NCBI GenBank assembly: GCA_022984795.1
Contig: JALIHJ010000031.1
Span: 1 to 64,000, forward strand
Direction: 5' to 3'
From: Fabrea salina
Lineage: Eukaryota; Ciliophora; Heterotrichea; Heterotrichida; Fabreidae
DNA length: 64,000 bases
The notes under the pieces are model-generated. The model was not told the DNA's origin. It worked only from the letters and a program-made list of their open reading frames with translations, and searched no databases. Shown piece after piece: positions 35,502 through 45,270 of this stretch. Every line of letters begins with the position of its first letter. The first letter of the stretch is position 1. A program made the position numbers and the translations under genes.

Positions 35502-36482
35502 ATGTCCCAATACCTAGATAGTAAATTTAGCGGCAAGAACTCTTACAATAAGTTCGAGCAGTCAAAAGCAGCAGCAGAGTCGATGAGGGCCCTTCAAAGT
35601 AGAATTCAAAGCCTTGAAACTGAGAATGCCCACCTAGCCAATTACCTTGGGAGCATCTACGAAAGACAGTCTTCAGAACAGAAAAGTTTTTACCAAGAAG
35701 TTTCTGAACAGCTCCAAGACTTCATGGAAAAAGAGGAAAGTCTTAAGTTTCAAATATCCCGAGCAGAGGCTTTAGTTCAAAACTGCTTGCAAGAAAGAAA
35801 CAACTTAGAAACTAGACTGGACTACTTAGAAAACGTTCAAAGAGACCTTCAGACCAAACAAAGACAAAACTCCAACTTTGCCCACATAAGCACCCAAGAC
35901 ACCCAGTACCAACTAGAAAAAGCTTACAAAAACTACTTGTCCCTTGAAGAGAAACAAAAGTTCCTAGACCAAAAACTCCAAAAAGAGGAGCAAGAACTCG
36001 AACTCTTGAAAACAGACTACCAACACCAAAAAGCCATTTCCAAAACCCTCTTTAACGAACTAGAGTACTTGAAAGAGTTCCAGGACTTCGAAGACTCAGT
36101 GCTCCAAAGCAGCCAACAGATAAACAACCAACTCTCTTCAGACAGGTCTCAAATGGCTTTTGAAATTGACAAACTGTCTATAGAAATCAAGGCACTCCAG
36201 AAAATAGACTCCAACCAAAAAGAAAACATCAAGCACCTAGAAAAGCAACTCTATAACAAAGCTTTAAATAAAAAAAGTTTTTCACAAACCGAAAGAAGCA
36301 AGTCTTCGCAAAGGCCTTCCAACAGACACATTGGAGCCCATTTGACAGAAGAAACACTAGGTAAATCCCAGTCCCATCTGCCTGGCTACTACAAAAAGCT
36401 AGACCAAAGACTTGAAAAAATATCTTCAGACATCCAAAAAGAAAAACTAGAACTTAACAAACTCAGACATAGGTATACTTAA
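35502..36482 (+). CDS. Coiled-coil protein
   Basis: 326 residues, almost entirely coiled coil from about 20 to 255 (QSRIQSLETENAHLANYL and similar heptads), with a Ser-rich linker (SFSQTERSKSSQRPS) and a final short coil. No globular domain, signal peptide or membrane segment. Probably a structural or basal-body protein, but no family recognised. Its TAA overlaps the TAA of the convergent DOP1 gene within a shared TTAA. Confidence 0.7.
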   Translation: MSQYLDSKFSGKNSYNKFEQSKAAAESMRALQSRIQSLETENAHLANYLGSIYERQSSEQKSFYQEVSEQLQDFMEKEESLKFQISRAEALVQNCLQERNNLETRLDYLENVQRDLQTKQRQNSNFAHISTQDTQYQLEKAYKNYLSLEEKQKFLDQKLQKEEQELELLKTDYQHQKAISKTLFNELEYLKEFQDFEDSVLQSSQQINNQLSSDRSQMAFEIDKLSIEIKALQKIDSNQKENIKHLEKQLYNKALNKKSFSQTERSKSSQRPSNRHIGAHLTEETLGKSQSHLPGYYKKLDQRLEKISSDIQKEKLELNKLRHRYT

Positions 36483-39400
36483 TTTTCATTTAAAAAGTCT
36501 GTTTCGATCAAAGAGTGGATTTCTTCCCAGTCAGGCTCGCATCTTTCTAGGTTTTGGTTGGCAATGTAGTTGATGAGTAGTCGTGCTAAGCCAAAGAGTT
36601 CCTGGATGTCGTTTGAAGTGTGTTTTTTAACCACAAGTTTCCTTTTGACTACGTAGCCTTTGTTGCTTTTTTTCTCAGACTCTTTCCATCTCATAGCTTC
36701 AGGCATAACTACACGCGGAACTAAGGGCTGGAACTCGTTGCTTTCTCCTATACTCAAGGAGTCAAAAAAGAAGATCCATTGGTACATGTGGAAGTCTTCG
36801 TTGTTAATTACTGAAATCAATTCCAAAAACTTAAGTGTAGCTAAGAAGTTCTGAGGGTTCTTGTTTTGTTGCTCTACAACTTGCATGAGTTCAGTCAGCA
36901 CGTGAGGCCAAAGACGGGGCCATATTTCAGAAATGATTCCTGGAGACAGTCTTAGAATAAGCACTCGGAGTAAAAAGAGCACACTAGGCAGTAAGCTTTC
37001 GTCGGTCCTTAGGTACTCTATGATCTTTTCTATGATGAGTTGAAGCGACTGCTGGTAATCGTCGATTCCACCACTGTAAACCATAAAAGCTATTCTGCGG
37101 AGTATTTTGGCCTTTTGCGAATACTCACTAGCTCTGCTTACAAACATGCCTGTAGTGACCCTGTTAAGTAGTTCTTGGATGATCATTATTTTGTCAGGGT
37201 AGCAAAACATTGAAATAATGCTTACAAGGGACTTCCAGTTCTTCAAGCAGTAATGGTTGGAACCCATGTTTTGGAAGAATTCATTACTTGCCAAAGCGTC
37301 CAAAATGTCCTTTTTGAATATTTTGGCCAACTGAGACCCTGCTTCGTTCAAAAGCACACACAAAAATTCAGTGATTATTTCTACATTGGTTTTTTGGGTT
37401 TTGCTGATAACTGCACTGAGGAGTTGTCCTGCAGAAGACTGGATTTGGTAAGTGACTTTGTCAAAGCCGTCTTCCTGCCAGAGTGCTCTTACAGTTGAGT
37501 AAAAAGTAGTTTTGAGTGTAACTACACAAGCTAGGCCTAAGTTGACTTGGTCTTGTGTAACAGCATAGGCAGAAGGAAGGTTGGGGTAACTCAGCAAAGG
37601 TCCTTCGTTTAGAGTTGCACTGGTGGTTTGGGTTATGAGTCTTTGGAAGAGTTCCTGGAAGTCTTTCCGGACCTTTTTTTCTTTAAGGGTTTTGTCTATA
37701 CTTAGTTTCTGCAGAAGCAAAAAGAAGATTTCTAGAACCCACAACTGCATCTCTGGAAGGTTAGAGCAATCAAGTTCCCTAAGCATCTTTAAAACTTCAG
37801 CCCAAAAGTACTTTTGGGAAGTAAACTTACTTTTGGGACACAGACTGAAAAAGCTGTATAAAAAGTGGGCCAAAGCTACTTCTTTAGAGTCAGTTTGGGC
37901 TGGTTTTTTCTTTTTGGACTTGTAAAGTTGGAGCTTTTCAACCAAGAACTGGTTGACAGTTTCTACTAAACCCAGAGGATCCAAGTCTAGCGAAATCATA
38001 ATTGACACTAGTCTGAAGAGTTCTTCATCGCTTTCAGGAGTGGGTTCTGGGTTTTGGATGGTTTTTTTGACCCAAAGGTCCATGACTGCTTCAAGCAGTT
38101 CTTCAGGGAAGCCTTTGGCAATAGGGTTCAGAAGATCAAGTACTTCTTTGTGCTGGATGGGTTTGGCTTCTTGGTTCTTGAAGGGCTCAGTGCCGTAAGC
38201 TCTTATTTCAATTTGGAAGTTTGGCGTTTCTAAGCACTGCACACACGTTTGGATGATTTTGGGGAACTTAGTGAAGATTTTGTGAATAACTTCTTGGTAG
38301 GGGTTTGTGTAAGTAACCGCTTCTTCAGCTCCCCAAATCTTGAAAAGACCCAAAAAAGAGGTCCGGGGCTGAGGCGAAGGCCTTAGGAGGTCGGGGAAGT
38401 TAGAAACTAAGTTGTTGTGTGTGTGCTCGTCCTGAGTATCGGACAAACGTAGGGTGTGGTGAACTAGTGCTTGGAGTCCTTGGAACAAAGACCTTTTTCC
38501 TTCACTTTTGACTAAAAGTCCACAGAAGTTTTCTAGCTGTGTCTTAACGTAGTGAGTGAGTTCAGGTGGCTTCAGCAGAGATGTAATGATTGGCAAGGAC
38601 TCAACTATAAACCCAACCCAGTGGGACCTTACGTAGGTGTCTTTGACGTGAAGTGCGTTTAAGTAAACCATTGAGAAGTCAGTTGACTTAAGTTGTTCTG
38701 CACAAGTTTCTCTGTTTTTGTGGATTTGGCACCTGAAAAACAGAACTTGGAGGATGTTTAAAAGCAGCAACTGCATAACTCTGTCTTCGTTCTGCATGCT
38801 TCTGAAAATGCATTTGAGGACTGTAGGAAGCACTGAAGAGGCAAGTTCCAGACTCACTTCTGAAAGCACTAGTTCTAGCAGTTCGCAGGCTGAGGCTTGC
38901 ACGGACTGGTTGAGTTCTTTGAAGCTTTCTTTGGAGTCTATTGAAAGGTACTTCAGTGCTACTTCAACCATTAAAGTTAAGTAGTTGGTGCGAGCCCAGT
39001 CCTTAGGCACTTCTAGTGTAGGCGACAAACTCAGCATTTGAGCTTTGCCCATCACGATTTCAAAGGCAGAGGTCACTAGTGACTTTAGTTTTTTGAAAGC
39101 GTCCAAAACTACTTTGTGGTCATACTGGGTGTCTAGGGTTTCCTTTAAAATGGGCTTTAGAAGTCTACTGAACAGAGAGTCCAGCACACAAGTAAACTTT
39201 GGAAGAGAAATCATCAACCATTCTCTGGCCATGTGTCTTATTTTGGGGGACTCGTGCTCAAGGTGGTCCAGCATAGTGAATATCCCTTCGCCATTTAAAA
39301 ACAAACGCTTTATTTGATCAGGGTCTATTTCGTTCACTGAGCGCCAAAACAAGTTGAACCTTTGTATACTGTTTTCTAGGTCCTTAGCCACTAGTTCTCT

Positions 39401-41188
39401 GCAGATCACTTGAGTAAACACTTCTCTGTCTCCTTGTTCAAGGGTTATGATGAGTTTAGAAACCTTTTGTCTGTGGTCTGGGTTCTGCAGTTGGTCCCAA
39501 AGGAGTTCCATTATTTCTAAACAAAGTCCTTCTCCTTTGAGTTCTTTGGCCTTTTGGTAAGCATTGCTTTGGGCTTTGATTAAATGTACTAAAGCTTCAA
39601 CTCCAACAAGTGCCACTTCTACTTGAGGGTTTTCCATGAGTTGCAGTAAGTAGTTGACCCAGTCAAGCGTTGAGTGAGAGTACTTTTCTAGAGAAAGACA
39701 AAGACTTACTTGGCCTTCAAGGTCTTCAATGCTTTCCCACTCTTGGTTTTGAACGAGTTGTTGGAAGAAACTGTTGAACCCGTAAATGGCATCACCTAGT
39801 TCAACTTCACTTACGCTTTGGAGTCTGTCTAAGATGATTTGGGCCAAGCTGATGGCAGAACTTAAAGACTGCTGGGAAAGAGAGTGCATGTAAGTTAGTA
39901 AGTTTTCTAGAATAGGGACTATGTGGAAGGCTGAGGTTTCGCTTTCAATGGGGAAACTTTCTATGTAGAACCTTATGATTTGGATAGCCCTTAAGGGTTC
40001 TACGTTAAGTTGCTCAGTGAGGAAGTTGTCTAAAGATTCCCAAACCACTGAAACGTTTTCTCTGAGAAGTCCGAAGATTTGGGAGCACTTGAACAGCACG
40101 TCTTCACTTAGTTCTTTGTCTTCTTTGTACCTTTCTGCGTAACTAAGAACAGTCACAGTGACTTCTTGCAGAAGCACTTCAGAAAGCTTTTCCTTTTGGA
40201 GCAAAGGTTCAAGTATAAGCATAGGCATAATGGCTTCTTGTTTAGAAACAGGGTGCACTCCAAATATGTTGTTGATAGCTGGCACTAAGTACTCCATCAG
40301 CTCCATAATGGTGTCTTCAGAAGGGTCTTCTTCGTTCTGGAGCATCCACTCCCAAACTCGCCGAATAAGTGTGAAGTCCCTGTTGCTCAGCAAGTGCAGC
40401 ACAGCTTCCAAAACAGCTGTGAGTTCTTCAGGGGTAAGCACTTGATTGTTAATTGGAAAGTGACTCTTCAAAAAGTCCAAAGCAGACCTTTGCACAAGCA
40501 CCTGTTCGTCGTTCAGACTCGAAATAATGGAGTTAACTACTAAGTTGCGCTGAGGCAAGAACTGGTCAAGGTCTGTTTGGGGGTCTTTGGGGATCTTTTT
40601 CATCAGGAACTTAATAGCAGGTTTTCTGACTTTAGGTGTTCGCAAAAGAGCCTGCCACACAGCTCCGTAAAGTTCACTTGGGTCGGATTCTGCAAGCTTG
40701 TCAAAGACTTCAATAGTTTGGTTTTCAACCTCGGCATTTCCGTCTTCCAAACCAGGTAACAAAGAAGTCACTATTCCTGGAAAGGCAAAACTAATTTCCT
40801 TCCCTACAGGCACGAAGTAAGCTTCAACTATGCTCAGCACTGCAGGCTTGTTTTCAGGAGAAGCATTTTGGAAAAAAGGCAGTATTCCGGCTGAGTACAG
40901 TGCTAGTTCTTCGTCAAAGCACTCTTGGTTGGTTTGGTGATGCTGGAGTAGGGACTTGTAGATCTCAAGAACTATGTAATGGAGCCCTTGGGGTAAGGCA
41001 GGATTCAAGCACTGTGAAAGTCGTTTGGCTAAGTTGTAGGTCTGTGGAATCTTCGAACTGGGGTACTTGAGAACTAAGGAGTGTACTTTCCTCAGCCACT
41101 TGATTAAGTCTGCCCACTCCCAGTCCTTTGCTTTTTCGAACTCTAGCAGTGTGTTTTGCATTTCTTTGTCGAAGTTGGGGTCAACCAT
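36479..41188 (-). CDS. DOP1: DOP1 (Dopey) family protein
   Basis: 1569 residues without an intron. The N-terminal Dopey signature is clear: KDWEWADLIKWLRKVHSLV, AKRLSQCLNPALPQGLH, ILPFFQNASPENKP, SLLPGLEDG. The remainder is alpha-helical repeats. DOP1 with MON2 recruits a P4-ATPase lipid flippase at the Golgi/endosome and links cargo to kinesin-1. Animal and yeast DOP1 are somewhat longer. Its start is 11 bp from that of the divergent LRR gene. Confidence 0.92.
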   Translation of the reverse strand: MVDPNFDKEMQNTLLEFEKAKDWEWADLIKWLRKVHSLVLKYPSSKIPQTYNLAKRLSQCLNPALPQGLHYIVLEIYKSLLQHHQTNQECFDEELALYSAGILPFFQNASPENKPAVLSIVEAYFVPVGKEISFAFPGIVTSLLPGLEDGNAEVENQTIEVFDKLAESDPSELYGAVWQALLRTPKVRKPAIKFLMKKIPKDPQTDLDQFLPQRNLVVNSIISSLNDEQVLVQRSALDFLKSHFPINNQVLTPEELTAVLEAVLHLLSNRDFTLIRRVWEWMLQNEEDPSEDTIMELMEYLVPAINNIFGVHPVSKQEAIMPMLILEPLLQKEKLSEVLLQEVTVTVLSYAERYKEDKELSEDVLFKCSQIFGLLRENVSVVWESLDNFLTEQLNVEPLRAIQIIRFYIESFPIESETSAFHIVPILENLLTYMHSLSQQSLSSAISLAQIILDRLQSVSEVELGDAIYGFNSFFQQLVQNQEWESIEDLEGQVSLCLSLEKYSHSTLDWVNYLLQLMENPQVEVALVGVEALVHLIKAQSNAYQKAKELKGEGLCLEIMELLWDQLQNPDHRQKVSKLIITLEQGDREVFTQVICRELVAKDLENSIQRFNLFWRSVNEIDPDQIKRLFLNGEGIFTMLDHLEHESPKIRHMAREWLMISLPKFTCVLDSLFSRLLKPILKETLDTQYDHKVVLDAFKKLKSLVTSAFEIVMGKAQMLSLSPTLEVPKDWARTNYLTLMVEVALKYLSIDSKESFKELNQSVQASACELLELVLSEVSLELASSVLPTVLKCIFRSMQNEDRVMQLLLLNILQVLFFRCQIHKNRETCAEQLKSTDFSMVYLNALHVKDTYVRSHWVGFIVESLPIITSLLKPPELTHYVKTQLENFCGLLVKSEGKRSLFQGLQALVHHTLRLSDTQDEHTHNNLVSNFPDLLRPSPQPRTSFLGLFKIWGAEEAVTYTNPYQEVIHKIFTKFPKIIQTCVQCLETPNFQIEIRAYGTEPFKNQEAKPIQHKEVLDLLNPIAKGFPEELLEAVMDLWVKKTIQNPEPTPESDEELFRLVSIMISLDLDPLGLVETVNQFLVEKLQLYKSKKKKPAQTDSKEVALAHFLYSFFSLCPKSKFTSQKYFWAEVLKMLRELDCSNLPEMQLWVLEIFFLLLQKLSIDKTLKEKKVRKDFQELFQRLITQTTSATLNEGPLLSYPNLPSAYAVTQDQVNLGLACVVTLKTTFYSTVRALWQEDGFDKVTYQIQSSAGQLLSAVISKTQKTNVEIITEFLCVLLNEAGSQLAKIFKKDILDALASNEFFQNMGSNHYCLKNWKSLVSIISMFCYPDKIMIIQELLNRVTTGMFVSRASEYSQKAKILRRIAFMVYSGGIDDYQQSLQLIIEKIIEYLRTDESLLPSVLFLLRVLILRLSPGIISEIWPRLWPHVLTELMQVVEQQNKNPQNFLATLKFLELISVINNEDFHMYQWIFFFDSLSIGESNEFQPLVPRVVMPEAMRWKESEKKSNKGYVVKRKLVVKKHTSNDIQELFGLARLLINYIANQNLERCEPDWEEIHSLIETDFLNEN

Positions 41189-41199
41189 GTTAGTTAATT

Positions 41200-42254
41200 A
41201 TGGGAGACTTTTTGGAAACTTTGTGCAGGTGCACTGATCCCTCAACTATCTCTAAACTCAAACTCACTCCTAATGAAGCTAAGTTCTCAAGTTTACTTGC
41301 TTTCAAAAACTTGGTAAGGCTTACTTAGCAAGTACTGGAGGTTTCCCAAAACGAGCTTTCTTTTGTTCCAAACCAAATTTCAAACATTTCAAGACTTGAA
41401 GAACTTGACCTGTCTCAGAACGAAATCTCAGAGATCAGCAACATTCCTAAAAAACTTAGAGTCCTTAAAGTCTGCTCCAACCGAGTTTCCCGGGTGTACT
41501 TGCCCAAGCTTAAAAACCTCCATACTCTTGAGTTATCGGACAACCGCTTGATTTCTTTAGAAGGGCTGTCTGAGCTTAAGTCGCTTAGGTACCTTTATTT
41601 GGACTCCAACTTTGTAGAAACTTTAAAGTCCTTGTTTGGTTTGGAACTATTAGAGTTGGACATTTCTTACAACAACATCAAAAGATCCGAAACTCTAAGA
41701 GAAGTAGCTAGCCAAGTCTGTGTACTGAAAGTTTCGGGGAACCCCTTTTACAAGTAAGTTTTATACAGAGAGCTCAGCAAAGTTACCCAGTACTAGAGAG
41801 CTTCCAGAAAGAGGAACCTGGAACTTACTACAAAAACACACACTTACTTGAAAAGTCCAAACTGCTTAAAAGCGTAAAGCCAGTTGTTAAAGTTGACCTG
41901 CAAAACCAACAAGCCTGGCACATTGCTAAGAACCAACTAGAAAACCTCAAAGCTAAAAACAAAGCACTGCTGAACAAAATGAACTCTTTAGAACAAAGAA
42001 CTTCTCAAGACTCCAACAACTTGCTTCAAGAACACCAACAAATGGCTTGGGAGGACTGGAACTCTGCCTTTATGCGTCACATGCACCTGCGTGCTTTGCA
42101 CTTCCAAGCCATTAAAGAACTTAAGATTTTAGACAAGTGCAAACCCAAAAAACTCTACGACAAAGTCAACAAACTGTTTGGACTTGTGAAGTCTTCGAAG
42201 CAAAAGCACATTGCTTTCACTAAGCAACTGCAAAACCTAACTAACTCTTTATAA
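41200..42254 (+). CDS. LRR/coiled-coil protein with two tiny introns
   Basis: Exons 41200-41313, 41329-41753 and 41771-42254 give 340 residues. Residues about 35-180 are leucine-rich repeats of the SDS22 type (LEELDLSQNEISEISNIPKK, LHTLELSDNRLISLEGL). The C-terminal half is coiled coil (KNQLENLKAKNKALLNKMNS). The first intron is a regular 15-mer. The second must be 17 nt to keep the frame. Ciliary and basal-body LRR proteins often look like this; the exact family is unknown. It converges on an orphan gene, its stop adjacent to the other (TTATAA). Confidence 0.8.
41314..41328 (+). other. 15-nt spliceosomal intron
   Basis: GTAAGGCTTACTTAG at phase 0, differing from the GAPVD1 intron by one base. 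It ends in an in-frame TAG. Removal connects the first 38 codons with the LRR region. Confidence 0.92.
41754..41770 (+). other. 17-nt intron with tandem acceptor
   Basis: GTAAGTTTTATACAGAG must be removed as 17 nt to continue the coiled-coil frame. The first 15 nt (to CAG) match the usual 15-nt intron pattern, with A at position 10, but splicing there leads to a stop nine codons later. Both AGs are possible acceptors. Confidence 0.7.
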
Positions 42255-42899
42255 GTTACAAATTTTCGGCGATAAGTTAATTCCTTGTATTTTTTCAAGG
42301 AACTTGCTAGGTCGCTTTTTAGGCCTAGGTTTATGGTTTCCGACAAAGCTGGTGATTAACTTCCTGTTTTGAATCATTTTCTTCTTAAGTGGTTCAAAGT
42401 CTTTTTTGGTGTCTGAAAAGCGCTTTGGAGAGTCGATGGTTCTTTGTTGGAGACTTCTGAGTCTCCCTTTTTTAGTTATTTTCCAAAAAAGGTTTCTTCT
42501 CATTGTGAGCATTCTCATTATGCACTCAGGTGACTCGCAAGGCTTTGTGCAGTACTGTTGGTTGCAAAGGCACTTTAAGGACTTGGGAGTGTTTTTTGGA
42601 GTGTTGTAAGGAAACTTTTTAGTAGTTAAGGGCTGGATAGCTGCAGTAAAGACTCTTTTATCGTAAGTTGAGTAATTGATGCAGTGGTAAGTAGCACTCA
42701 TTCTGTGTTCTAAAGACTTTCTTTTAGGAGGTGTTTGGAAAGAAGAACTAACATCTTTGTGAGGCCTGCTTGCCAGACGGCTTTTCAACTTGAACTTAGG
42801 TGAGTGCCACCCTGTTAGGTCTTGACTTAAGTCTAAGTTTAAGTTTTGTGCGTAGTTTTCTGACTCCAGAGCTAGGGCCTTTTCGAAAGCACTTGCCAT
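42249..42899 (-). CDS. Orphan basic Cys-motif protein, tandem copy 1
   Basis: 216 residues, strongly basic. Paralog of the next gene. Shared parts: N-terminal FEKAL with LDL..TGWHSP, a cysteine cluster C-x-C-x5-C-x3-C-x4-C that runs into ECIMRMLTMRRNLFWKI, and a C-terminal TSFVGNHKPRPKK with KFLEKIQGINL. The cysteines could form a zinc site. No family recognised; nuclear or basal-body location would be a guess. 15 bp separate it from its tandem partner. Confidence 0.7.
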   Translation of the reverse strand: MASAFEKALALESENYAQNLNLDLSQDLTGWHSPKFKLKSRLASRPHKDVSSSFQTPPKRKSLEHRMSATYHCINYSTYDKRVFTAAIQPLTTKKFPYNTPKNTPKSLKCLCNQQYCTKPCESPECIMRMLTMRRNLFWKITKKGRLRSLQQRTIDSPKRFSDTKKDFEPLKKKMIQNRKLITSFVGNHKPRPKKRPSKFLEKIQGINLSPKICNL

Positions 42900-42914
42900 T
42901 TTAATAACAGAAAG

Positions 42915-43631
42915 TTACATATTAATTCTTTGGAATAAGTTGGTTCCTTCAATTTGCTGCAAAAACTTGTTTGTGTTTTTCTTTTTCCTGGGTTTATGGT
43001 TAGATACAAAACTAGTAACAACTCTAAATCCCACTTTCTGAGGGTTTTCCAAAAGTTTCTTTTTTGGGTTCTTGCTGAAAACATCTGAGTTCCCTAAAGA
43101 ACTTTCATTCAAGCTTCTACTGAGTCCTGGACTCATTGACTTCGGAAAGTCTTTTTCTTGGAGTCTCCTTAACTTGCCTTTTCTGCTGACTCCCCAGAAA
43201 AGGTTCCTCCGCGCAGTAAGTGCTTTCATTATGCACTCTGCAGAGTCACAAGAGCTCCCAGAGTTACCTTTTTTGTAAAAACAGGTACACCGCAAGTACT
43301 TAGGAACGTAGGGGTCCTTGCTGGCAACACTGCGCTTTCCTTGCATAGTAGGTGAGTGGATAGTTAGCAAGGTGCTTTCTTTTAGGTGCCCAGGGGTACT
43401 TGAGGCGTGGTAAGTAGTTCGTGCTCTGTTGTTTGTCGTTTTCTGTCTGTTAGTCCTAGGACGGTTGTTATTGGAAGTAACTATTTTAAAGGACTTGCGA
43501 ATGATTGGTGTGTTTCTTTTGAACTTAGGAAGTGGAGAGTGCCACCCTGTGAAGTTTTCAAAGTCCAGGTTAACGTTTTGGTCTTCTTTTTCAGACTCCA
43601 TAACCAAAGCCTTTTCGAAAGAGCTTGTCAT
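42915..43631 (-). CDS. Orphan basic Cys-motif protein, tandem copy 2
   Basis: 238 residues, paralogous to the gene at 42249 with the same three blocks: SSFEKAL and TGWHSP, the cysteine cluster leading to ECIMKALTARRNLFWGVSRK, and TSFVSNHKPRKKK with KFLQQIEGTNL. The linkers have diverged strongly, so the duplication is old and the blocks are under selection. Divergent from the MFS transporter with 20 bp between starts. Confidence 0.7.
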   Translation of the reverse strand: MTSSFEKALVMESEKEDQNVNLDFENFTGWHSPLPKFKRNTPIIRKSFKIVTSNNNRPRTNRQKTTNNRARTTYHASSTPGHLKESTLLTIHSPTMQGKRSVASKDPYVPKYLRCTCFYKKGNSGSSCDSAECIMKALTARRNLFWGVSRKGKLRRLQEKDFPKSMSPGLSRSLNESSLGNSDVFSKNPKKKLLENPQKVGFRVVTSFVSNHKPRKKKNTNKFLQQIEGTNLFQRINM

Positions 43632-43651
43632 CTTTAGTATCCCAGATAAAA

Positions 43652-45265
43652 ATGAGGAACTCTATATATTCAGTCACTGTAGAAGAAGCCCTAACAAGTG
43701 TAAGAGGCACTGGTTTCTACCAAAGGTTAGTAGCAGCAATCTGCACTGCAGGCTGGGTGGTGCAGGGTTTTGCCCTCAGTAACTTTTTGTTGTCTCTTTA
43801 CCGACCACAACTAGACTGCGACTCTTCAGACTGCTGTGAAACTGACTACCAAGTCTCTACACAAGGAGCTGCTAAGGACTGGGACTTGGTTTGTGACACA
43901 GAGGGAGTTTTAAAGAACCTTAATGTTTTGTTTCTAGTTTCTTTGGGAGTGGGGGGACTTTTGTGTTTGTTTGTTTCCCACTACAAAGGCCGCAAAGGCC
44001 TAAGCTTCATAGGGGCTTTGGTGGCTGGGGCAGGCATGATGATTTCGGCAGGGAGTCCTTCTGTAGAGATTTTTGGTGCTAGCTTGGTAGTCACAGCAGT
44101 TGCTTTGGCAGGGGCTACTTTGGGAACTTACTTACTAATGATTGAGAGTTTAACTCACTACAACCGGGCTTTGTTTTCTTGTGTGGTTTTTGCAGGCTGG
44201 AACGCGGGAGCAGTTTTAAGCAGCATTAGCTTCGGCCTGCTTGAGTGGAGGGAAGCACTGGTGCTAGGAGGACTCTTAGAGTGGCTGTGGATTCCTGTGG
44301 TGCTTCTCAAAGTATTTGAACCCCCTAGGTCCCTTGCTGTGTTTAGGGGCAAGTACTCTGAAGCACGGAGCATCATTAACTTAATTGCTAGAATCAACCA
44401 GACAGGGCCTTTCACAGAGATGCTTGAAGGCGAAAAAGTTATAGGCTACCAAGAGCCAGTGGCCCAGGTCGACGAAGAAAAGTCCCAGTCGACTCAATCT
44501 ACTAGAAAGTACTCCTTCATTGCTATTTCAAATGGAATAGTGAGCGTAACTGAAGCTGAACTCAAAAACTTAAGGAGACTCAACATTCTGCACTTGTTTT
44601 CTCTGTCTTCTGTGCGCAAAAGAACCCTTTTGCTTTTGGTGATTTTTGCAACTCTGGAGTTCAGCGACTCAATATTTGGGCAGTACCCAATTATTTCAGA
44701 AAAAAAGTACTTAAACGAACTTGTTCTACTTGTGTTTGAAGTCGTCGGGTACTCAATAAGTACTTTACTGCTCCAAAGTTCAGGCAGGGTCTTAGGCCTT
44801 ATAATGAACCTAAGCATGGCAGGAGCAGCCTCAATGCTAGTAGTCGCGTTTGACTCTTCAGAGTGCGCCACAGACGCTACCTGCCGAATCCAAGTCTCAG
44901 TGTTCACGACGCTTTTGATACTTGGAAGAGTAGGTGCTAGGTCAGGTAAGTTCATCAGTTTGCTTTCAGGAACAGAAATGCTGCCTACTTCAATTAGGAG
45001 TTTAGGTTTGGGTTTGATTTGGGCAGCTGGAAAGACTTCAGCTATAGGAGGAGTATTTTACTTACAAAAAGAAGCAGTTATCTTAAGTGGAGGCTTTTTA
45101 ATGACATGTGCTTTTCTGGCGTGTGGGTTGCCTGAGACCCTAGGGAGTCCTATGGAGGACTTTGCGGACGAGGAACAAGAAGAGATGAAGAACCCTGTAG
45201 ACGTAAGTCACGTAGAAATGCCTTCTGCTAGTCCTAAGTTTGAAAAATTAAACGAAGAAGAGTAA
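43652..45265 (+). CDS. MFS transporter, SLC22-like
   Basis: 537 residues from the ATG at 43652. About 12 membrane segments. The extracellular loop after the first segment has the cysteines and WDLVCDTEGVLKNL typical of SLC22 organic ion transporters (WDLVC), followed by GVGGLLCLFVSHYKGRKG, a variant of the MFS GxxxDRxGRR signature. The C-terminus is cytosolic and acidic. Substrate unknown. The next gene begins 5 bp after its stop codon. Confidence 0.85.
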   Translation: MRNSIYSVTVEEALTSVRGTGFYQRLVAAICTAGWVVQGFALSNFLLSLYRPQLDCDSSDCCETDYQVSTQGAAKDWDLVCDTEGVLKNLNVLFLVSLGVGGLLCLFVSHYKGRKGLSFIGALVAGAGMMISAGSPSVEIFGASLVVTAVALAGATLGTYLLMIESLTHYNRALFSCVVFAGWNAGAVLSSISFGLLEWREALVLGGLLEWLWIPVVLLKVFEPPRSLAVFRGKYSEARSIINLIARINQTGPFTEMLEGEKVIGYQEPVAQVDEEKSQSTQSTRKYSFIAISNGIVSVTEAELKNLRRLNILHLFSLSSVRKRTLLLLVIFATLEFSDSIFGQYPIISEKKYLNELVLLVFEVVGYSISTLLLQSSGRVLGLIMNLSMAGAASMLVVAFDSSECATDATCRIQVSVFTTLLILGRVGARSGKFISLLSGTEMLPTSIRSLGLGLIWAAGKTSAIGGVFYLQKEAVILSGGFLMTCAFLACGLPETLGSPMEDFADEEQEEMKNPVDVSHVEMPSASPKFEKLNEEE

Positions 45266-45270
45266 TAAAA

